A program made the translations under genes and the position numbers. From JBGPIK01 sp041484845 (GTDB lineage Bacteria > Desulfobacterota > Binatia > UBA9968), in NCBI GenBank assembly GCA_041484845.1, contig JBGPIK010000255.1, positions 1 to 9,905 of the forward strand: 9,905 bases of DNA, given 5' to 3'. The number at the start of each line of letters is the position of its first letter. Positions within the stretch are counted from its first letter, which is position 1. A model generated the notes under the pieces. That model was not told the DNA's origin. It saw only the letters and a list, made by a program, of their open reading frames with translations, and did no database searches. Shown in pieces: positions 6,083 through 9,905 of this stretch.

Positions 6083-7219
6083 ATGATTCTTTTCATTTCT
6101 GAAGAAAGAGTACGGAGTGCGGGGGTTCGTTTTATCGCATTGTCACGGTTGCCGGAGTCTAAAAAGATCTTGGCATCTGCGGATAATCTGGAACCCCATT
6201 CGGAAATTCTGAAGCAGTGGTTTGCGGAGCTTCTCACCATTGTTCTACTGGCCTCTTTAGGGCTTGTCTTTTTTTCGTCGCCCGGTTCGGCTGCGGACAA
6301 AATCAGGATCGGCCTGAGTTCCATGAGCGCCATGCACGGCGCTATCTGGGTGGCCGAGGATAAGGGAATCTTTAAAAAACATGGCATCGAACCTGAAATC
6401 GTTGTGATCGGGGCCGGCGCTGCAATAGGGGTGAGCGCACTGATATCGGGTGACGTCACGTTTCTTGCGGGTGCCGGTGACGCCATCATAAAAGCCAGCC
6501 TGCGAGGAGCCGATGTCGTCATTTTGGCGTCGGTCCAGAACAAGGGAGCACAGAGGGTAGTGGCACAACCGGAGCTCAAAAGACCGGAGGATCTCAAAAG
6601 GAAAAAAGTCGGCGTCACCAGATTTGGGTCGGCATCCCATCTAGTCTTACAGATGATGCAGAGAAAGTGGGGGATCAGGCCGGGCGAATTTCAGGTGCTC
6701 CAAGTAGGCTCCTCGCCCGCTATGCTTGCGAGCTTGGATGCGGGCGGTATCGACGCCGCGGTTCTTACTATACCTTCTGTGTTTGTCGCCGAGGAAAGAG
6801 GATACCGCGTTCTCGCAGATCTTGCGGATATGGATATTTATTATCTAAACACAATGTTCAATTCCACTCGAAGCTACATTCGAAGCCATCGTGATCAAGC
6901 GACGAGGGTCATCACAGCCTTCGTTGAGGGAATCGCCTATTACAAAAAGCACAAAAAAGAGAGCCTGGAAGTCTTGAGAAAAAAGCTAAGAGCGGATCCT
7001 GCGGGGGAAAGGGACCTTGAGAAGTCCTACGATCTCTACGCTTCAAAATATTACGAAGCGCTACCCTATCCATCGTTGCAAGGTGTCGAAACTCTCTTGG
7101 AGTTTCTTGGCAGCGAAACTCCTGCAGCGAAGACGGCTGATCCGAAATCTTTTCTCGACACCACGATCCTCAAAGAACTTGACTCGATGGGTTTCATTAA
7201 GGCGCTTTACGAAAGGTAA
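6083..7219 (+). CDS. ABC-type periplasmic substrate-binding protein, NMT1/THI5-like
   Basis: A solute-binding protein, 378 residues from ATG 6083, which has GGAAGG (6071-6076) six bases upstream. The mature part is typical: D-K-I-R-I-G-L-S, then V-A-E-D-K-G-I-F-K-K-H-G-I-E-P-E, then I-S-G-D-V-T-F-L-A-G, D-L-K-R-K-K-V-G-V, L-D-A-G-G-I-D-A-A-V-L, and a C-terminal S-F-L-D-T-T-I-L-K-E-L. Oddly, the hydrophobic signal segment (L-L-T-I-V-L-L-A-S-L-G-L-V) begins only about 48 residues in, with likely cleavage after G-S-A near residue 70. The long polar leader is unusual; either the real start is a later non-ATG codon (TTG 6170 has GGAG 12 bases before it) or the protein has an extended leader. It is the most divergent of the complete binding proteins here. 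It sits between the dehydrogenases and another binding protein, so its ligand may be the pathway substrate. Confidence 0.87.
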   Translation: MILFISEERVRSAGVRFIALSRLPESKKILASADNLEPHSEILKQWFAELLTIVLLASLGLVFFSSPGSAADKIRIGLSSMSAMHGAIWVAEDKGIFKKHGIEPEIVVIGAGAAIGVSALISGDVTFLAGAGDAIIKASLRGADVVILASVQNKGAQRVVAQPELKRPEDLKRKKVGVTRFGSASHLVLQMMQRKWGIRPGEFQVLQVGSSPAMLASLDAGGIDAAVLTIPSVFVAEERGYRVLADLADMDIYYLNTMFNSTRSYIRSHRDQATRVITAFVEGIAYYKKHKKESLEVLRKKLRADPAGERDLEKSYDLYASKYYEALPYPSLQGVETLLEFLGSETPAAKTADPKSFLDTTILKELDSMGFIKALYER

Positions 7220-7305
7220 GAACGGTGGCGCGCCGTCGAATCCCTTCGCTGAGGAACCCAGCATTTCGCGCCTTAATCGTCCTCGCAAGGGCTTAATAGA
7301 TCCCG

Positions 7306-7313
7306 AAAGGAGG
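7306..7313 (+). promoter_or_regulatory. Strong ribosome binding site before two in-frame ATGs
   Basis: AAAGGAGG (7306-7313) is close to a full anti-16S match. ATG 7318 is four bases away and ATG 7321 seven. The second spacing is nearer the optimum, so 7321 is preferred; the proteins differ by one methionine. Confidence 0.7.
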
Positions 7314-7320
7314 ATTTATG

Positions 7321-8331
7321 ATGAGGCTTTGGATCATCGGCCTTCTGGCACTTTTAATGATGACCTGGTCACATTCGGTTCGGGCGGCATCAGCAATAAA
7401 AAAAATCGTCGTCGCCCATGGGGCCATGAATGCCCGGGTAGCGCCGTTATGGATTGCGCGCGATCGTGGCTTTTTCAGAGCTTACGGCGTCGATAGCGAA
7501 ACGCTCTTGGTTCGTGGCGCGCCGACTCTTGTGGCCGCGATGACTTCCGGTGACATTGACGTTGGTTATACAGGTGGCCCCCCTATTGTAACAGCTGCTG
7601 CCACGGGTTCAGATCTAAAGATTCTTTGCGCTTTAACCAACCACGTGACTTATGATCTTGTTGTCAGGCCAGGAATCAAGGTGCCCCGAGACCTAGAGGG
7701 GAAGAAGTTCGGGGTACAGGTCATTGGCGGATCCGTATGGATGGGAGCGATACTGGGCCTCGAGCATTTAGGCTTGGATCCGGATCGCGACAAGATCAAT
7801 CTTATCGCACTCGGTGATCAGTCCGTTCTCGCCCAAGCGCTTGCATCGGGAATGATCGACGCGACGGTGCTTGATGGTGTTCAAAGCCGTCGGCTACATG
7901 CGAATGGATTTCCGATTCTAGCGGAGTTGAACAAGGTTAACCTACCTATTTTGAGCGTAGCAATCGTCGTTAGGGCGGCCTACATTCAGAAGAATTCCCA
8001 GATTGTTGAGGGGGTGATGAAGGCTGTGATCGAAAGTGCGGCTTTCGCGTTGTCGCCGATCCAGAAACCAACAACTCTAAAAATTTTACAAGAACATCTT
8101 AAGATCGGCGAAAAAGAGACCGAGGAAGGGTACAACGATATGGTGAATGGGTTCGACCGTAAGCCCTATGCGTCACCACAAGGCGTGCAAAACACAGTGC
8201 GGCTGATGAAAACTCGATTTCTAAATGTAGCAAAGGTGAAGCCGGAGGATGTGATTGATAATAGGATTCTTAAGAGACTCGATCAGATCGGCTTTATCGA
8301 TGAGATGTATGCCAAGTACGGCGTGAAATAA
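7321..8331 (+). CDS. ABC-type periplasmic substrate-binding protein, NMT1/THI5-like
   Basis: A 336-residue secreted binding protein. Residues 1-22 form a short classical signal peptide (M-R-L-W-I-I-G-L-L-A-L-L) with cleavage after V-R-A. The mature part contains I-A-R-D-R-G-F-F-R-A-Y-G-V-D, then T-S-G-D-I-D-V-G-Y-T-G-G, D-L-E-G-K-K-F-G-V, I-G-G-S-V-W-M, G-L-D-P-D-R-D, A-S-G-M-I-D-A-T-V-L and the C-terminal E-D-V-I-D-N-R-I-L-K-R-L. It shares the G-G-[GS]-V-W-M and G-L-D-P-[KD]-R-D blocks, in order, with the minus-strand protein at 52-1041, so these two are close paralogues; the protein at 6083-7219 lacks them. It lies 101 bases after that gene and 44 bases before the amidohydrolase. Ligand unknown. 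Having two binding proteins in a row suggests two related ligands or one redundant system. Confidence 0.92.
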   Translation: MRLWIIGLLALLMMTWSHSVRAASAIKKIVVAHGAMNARVAPLWIARDRGFFRAYGVDSETLLVRGAPTLVAAMTSGDIDVGYTGGPPIVTAAATGSDLKILCALTNHVTYDLVVRPGIKVPRDLEGKKFGVQVIGGSVWMGAILGLEHLGLDPDRDKINLIALGDQSVLAQALASGMIDATVLDGVQSRRLHANGFPILAELNKVNLPILSVAIVVRAAYIQKNSQIVEGVMKAVIESAAFALSPIQKPTTLKILQEHLKIGEKETEEGYNDMVNGFDRKPYASPQGVQNTVRLMKTRFLNVAKVKPEDVIDNRILKRLDQIGFIDEMYAKYGVK

Positions 8332-8375
8332 ATTAGCTGGCGTGCAAAATTGCGGCACGTTTATCGGATCGGTCG

Positions 8376-9215
8376 ATGATCATTATTGATTCACAGGTAC
8401 ACATTTGGTCGGCGGATTCGCCGGGACAGCCGTCTCGGCCGCCCGGGGCAATACATGCGCATCGCTCTGCGCCGCTCGGTAAAGACGAATTGCTGGGAGA
8501 GATGGACGCGGCAGGGGTAGACCGGGTGATTATTGTGCCGCCGTCATGGCAGGGAGATCGCAACGACTTGGCCCTAGAGGCGGTACGGCTACACCCGAAC
8601 CGTTTCGCAGTCATGGGGCGCCTGGCCGTCGAACGCCCCGAGAGCCAAGCGCTGGTACCCACATGGAGAAACCAGCAGGGAATGCTCGGGGTCCGTCTTA
8701 CCTTCCAACGGGAGCACCAGCGGACATGGCTCACGGATGGCACTGCTGCGTGGTTCTGGGCAGCTGCAGAACGCTACAATATTCCAGTTATGGTGCATGC
8801 ACCGGGATCAATGCCACAATTGGCCGAAGTGGCAGGGCACCACCCTGGACTCCGATTGATCATTGATCACCTTGGGCTCCGCGGCCTCGTGGGTGCTGCG
8901 GCGCTCGGTGAAGCCCTCAAACCAGTATTAACCCTGGCGCGCTACCCTAATGTGGCCGTCAAGGCTTCGGCGCTGCCCTGTTTTGTGGTCGAATCCTATC
9001 CCTTCCGGAGCCTGCACGCGCATGTTTGCAGCGTTGTCGAAGCTTTTGGTCCGCGGCGTGTTTTCTGGGGGACCGACCTTTCCCGCCTACCGTGTACGTA
9101 CCGTCAGGCGGTGACGCTGTTTACCGAAGAACTTTCTTTCCTCTCCGACACCGATAGGGAGTGGATAATGGGCCGCGGCATTGCCGAGTGGTTGAATTGG
9201 CACCAACTCAGTTAA
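8376..9215 (+). CDS. Amidohydrolase-2 family metal-dependent hydrolase
   Basis: A 279-residue cytoplasmic TIM-barrel enzyme of the amidohydrolase-2 family (PF04909), which includes lactonases such as 2-pyrone-4,6-dicarboxylate lactonase and decarboxylases such as aminocarboxymuconate-semialdehyde decarboxylase. It begins I-I-I-D-S-Q-V-H-I-W, so the first histidine of the usual H-x-H pair is Gln7 and His9 is kept. Other family landmarks are P-V-M-V-H-A-P with His141, I-I-D-H-L-G-L with His165, N-V-A-V-K-A-S-A-L, and W-G-T-D-L-S-R with the catalytic Asp234. The length is normal. ATG 8376 has only a weak purine stretch upstream and starts 44 bases after the preceding stop, so it may depend on translation of the gene before it. 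It is last in the cluster and could hydrolyse a ring, lactone or amide in the same pathway. The reaction is not determined. Confidence 0.9.
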   Translation: MIIIDSQVHIWSADSPGQPSRPPGAIHAHRSAPLGKDELLGEMDAAGVDRVIIVPPSWQGDRNDLALEAVRLHPNRFAVMGRLAVERPESQALVPTWRNQQGMLGVRLTFQREHQRTWLTDGTAAWFWAAAERYNIPVMVHAPGSMPQLAEVAGHHPGLRLIIDHLGLRGLVGAAALGEALKPVLTLARYPNVAVKASALPCFVVESYPFRSLHAHVCSVVEAFGPRRVFWGTDLSRLPCTYRQAVTLFTEELSFLSDTDREWIMGRGIAEWLNWHQLS

Positions 9216-9315
9216 CAGTACACACCTGCATACGCCGGAGGAAGGAACAAAATAGAAATCGAACAAACCACTTCCACAATCCATCAGGCCAGAGCCGAAA
9301 CCTACGTCACGGCCG

Positions 9316-9905
9316 TTATCTCTTCCAGAGTTGGTCAAAAAAGCCGCTTTTATCCATCTCATCCAGATAGCGAGAGTCAATGAGGTCTTGCGGCTTGACT
9401 TTCTTCGCCCGCGGATCAATCTGCGCAACCTCCTCGAGGGTCGCCTGAAGTGCTTCCAGCTTAATCTCCAACCCTGGCTCCAACACTTTGATCTCTGCAT
9501 TATAGGCGGCGTCAAGCACATTTCGGTCCTCGACGCGCAACTGCTTTGCCAGGACCTTGTACGTGAACTCCTTGTCAGTGTGTAAAAATTTAGAGGCTTC
9601 GGCCATCGCCAACATAAATCGGCCGAGTACCTGGGAGCGCTTGGCGATCAGGGACCGGCGGGTTATGAAAGCTACGGCTGCTTGCGGGATACGGAGGTCA
9701 GGACCGTAAACGACATAGTGGAAACCACGGGCAATGGCGGTAGCGTCCGCTGGCGGCGTCAGTGTGGCGGCGTGGATGCTACACCGGGAAAGCGCCGCGA
9801 GCGTCTCAAACTCTCCGCCCGATTGAACGAAGGTAATATCTCGACCCGCATCCAAGCCAAAACGTCGGAGGGCTTGAATGGTGAAATAATGGCTGTTGCT
9901 ACCGA
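9316..9905 (-). CDS. ABC-type substrate-binding protein, NMT1/THI5-like (5' end outside window)
   Basis: The reading frame ends at TAA 9316-9318 and stays open to the window edge, giving 195 visible residues, the C-terminal part of a binding protein whose relatives have about 330. The TTG at 9855 is an internal leucine: upstream codons continue the fold with G-S-N-S-H-Y-F-T-I-Q-A-L-R-R-F-G and then L-D-A-G-R-D-I-T-F-V, matching the G-L-D-P-x-R-D region of its relatives. In the next block S-R-C-S-I-H-A-A-T-L replaces the common S-G-x-I-D-A-A, losing the Gly and Asp. The C-terminus has Q-D-L-I-D-S-R-Y-L and ends L-W-K-R. It converges on the amidohydrolase gene with a 100-base gap that holds no clear terminator. 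Signal peptide and first domain lie outside the window. Confidence 0.88.
   Translation of the reverse strand, partial: GSNSHYFTIQALRRFGLDAGRDITFVQSGGEFETLAALSRCSIHAATLTPPADATAIARGFHYVVYGPDLRIPQAAVAFITRRSLIAKRSQVLGRFMLAMAEASKFLHTDKEFTYKVLAKQLRVEDRNVLDAAYNAEIKVLEPGLEIKLEALQATLEEVAQIDPRAKKVKPQDLIDSRYLDEMDKSGFFDQLWKR

Noticed and set aside
7227..7523. Eight-base palindrome GGCGCGCC present twice, 289 bases apart
   Set aside because: One copy lies within coding sequence for a conserved-looking segment and there is no further similarity around the copies, so chance is the simplest explanation.
9216..9315. Expected terminator between the two convergent genes
   Set aside because: I found no GC-rich stem with a T-run on either strand; the best inverted repeats are four to five bases with long loops.

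Overview
The window looks like bacterial chromosome from a Gram-negative lineage. The genes are tightly packed, start behind Shine-Dalgarno sites, and include several secreted periplasmic solute-binding proteins. By eye, base composition is a little above half G+C throughout, with no obvious island of different composition. No gene gives a firm taxonomic placement. Stand-alone NMT1/THI5-like binding proteins next to acyl-CoA enzymes and amidohydrolases are typical of large-genome environmental bacteria (Rokubacteria, Binatia and similar groups, some Betaproteobacteria), but this is only a contextual guess. I see no tRNA, rRNA, CRISPR array, insertion sequence or phage gene.

Layout. On the minus strand at the left edge is a complete substrate-binding protein gene (52-1041). 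Just after it is the probable start of another minus-strand gene that leaves the window at base 1. A gene-poor stretch of about 1.2 kb follows (1045-2271). It holds a possible minus-strand terminator, a promoter-like site, a 39-codon ORF with a strong ribosome binding site and a possible out-of-frame continuation. From 2272 to 9215 six plus-strand genes run in one direction: a class III (CaiB/BaiF) CoA-transferase, two different acyl-CoA dehydrogenases, two NMT1-like substrate-binding proteins and an amidohydrolase-2 family enzyme. At the right edge, convergent on the minus strand, is the 3' two-thirds or so of a fourth substrate-binding protein (9316 to the edge).

How it may work together (inference). 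The binding proteins would capture a small organic acid or similar solute in the periplasm. The CoA-transferase would activate an acid by moving CoA from another thioester. The two dehydrogenases, possibly a large/small heteromeric pair, would introduce a double bond into the acyl-CoA. The amidohydrolase-like enzyme would hydrolyse or decarboxylate a ring, lactone or amide at another step. No permease, ATPase, hydratase, thiolase or regulator lies in the window, so transport and the rest of the pathway must be encoded elsewhere. The substrate cannot be read from the sequence.

The most notable points are the four related but transporter-less binding proteins with a common C-terminal motif, two acyl-CoA dehydrogenases that both lack the usual C-terminal catalytic glutamate pattern, a stem-loop directly before the first dehydrogenase's ribosome binding site, and the small-ORF region upstream of the cluster.
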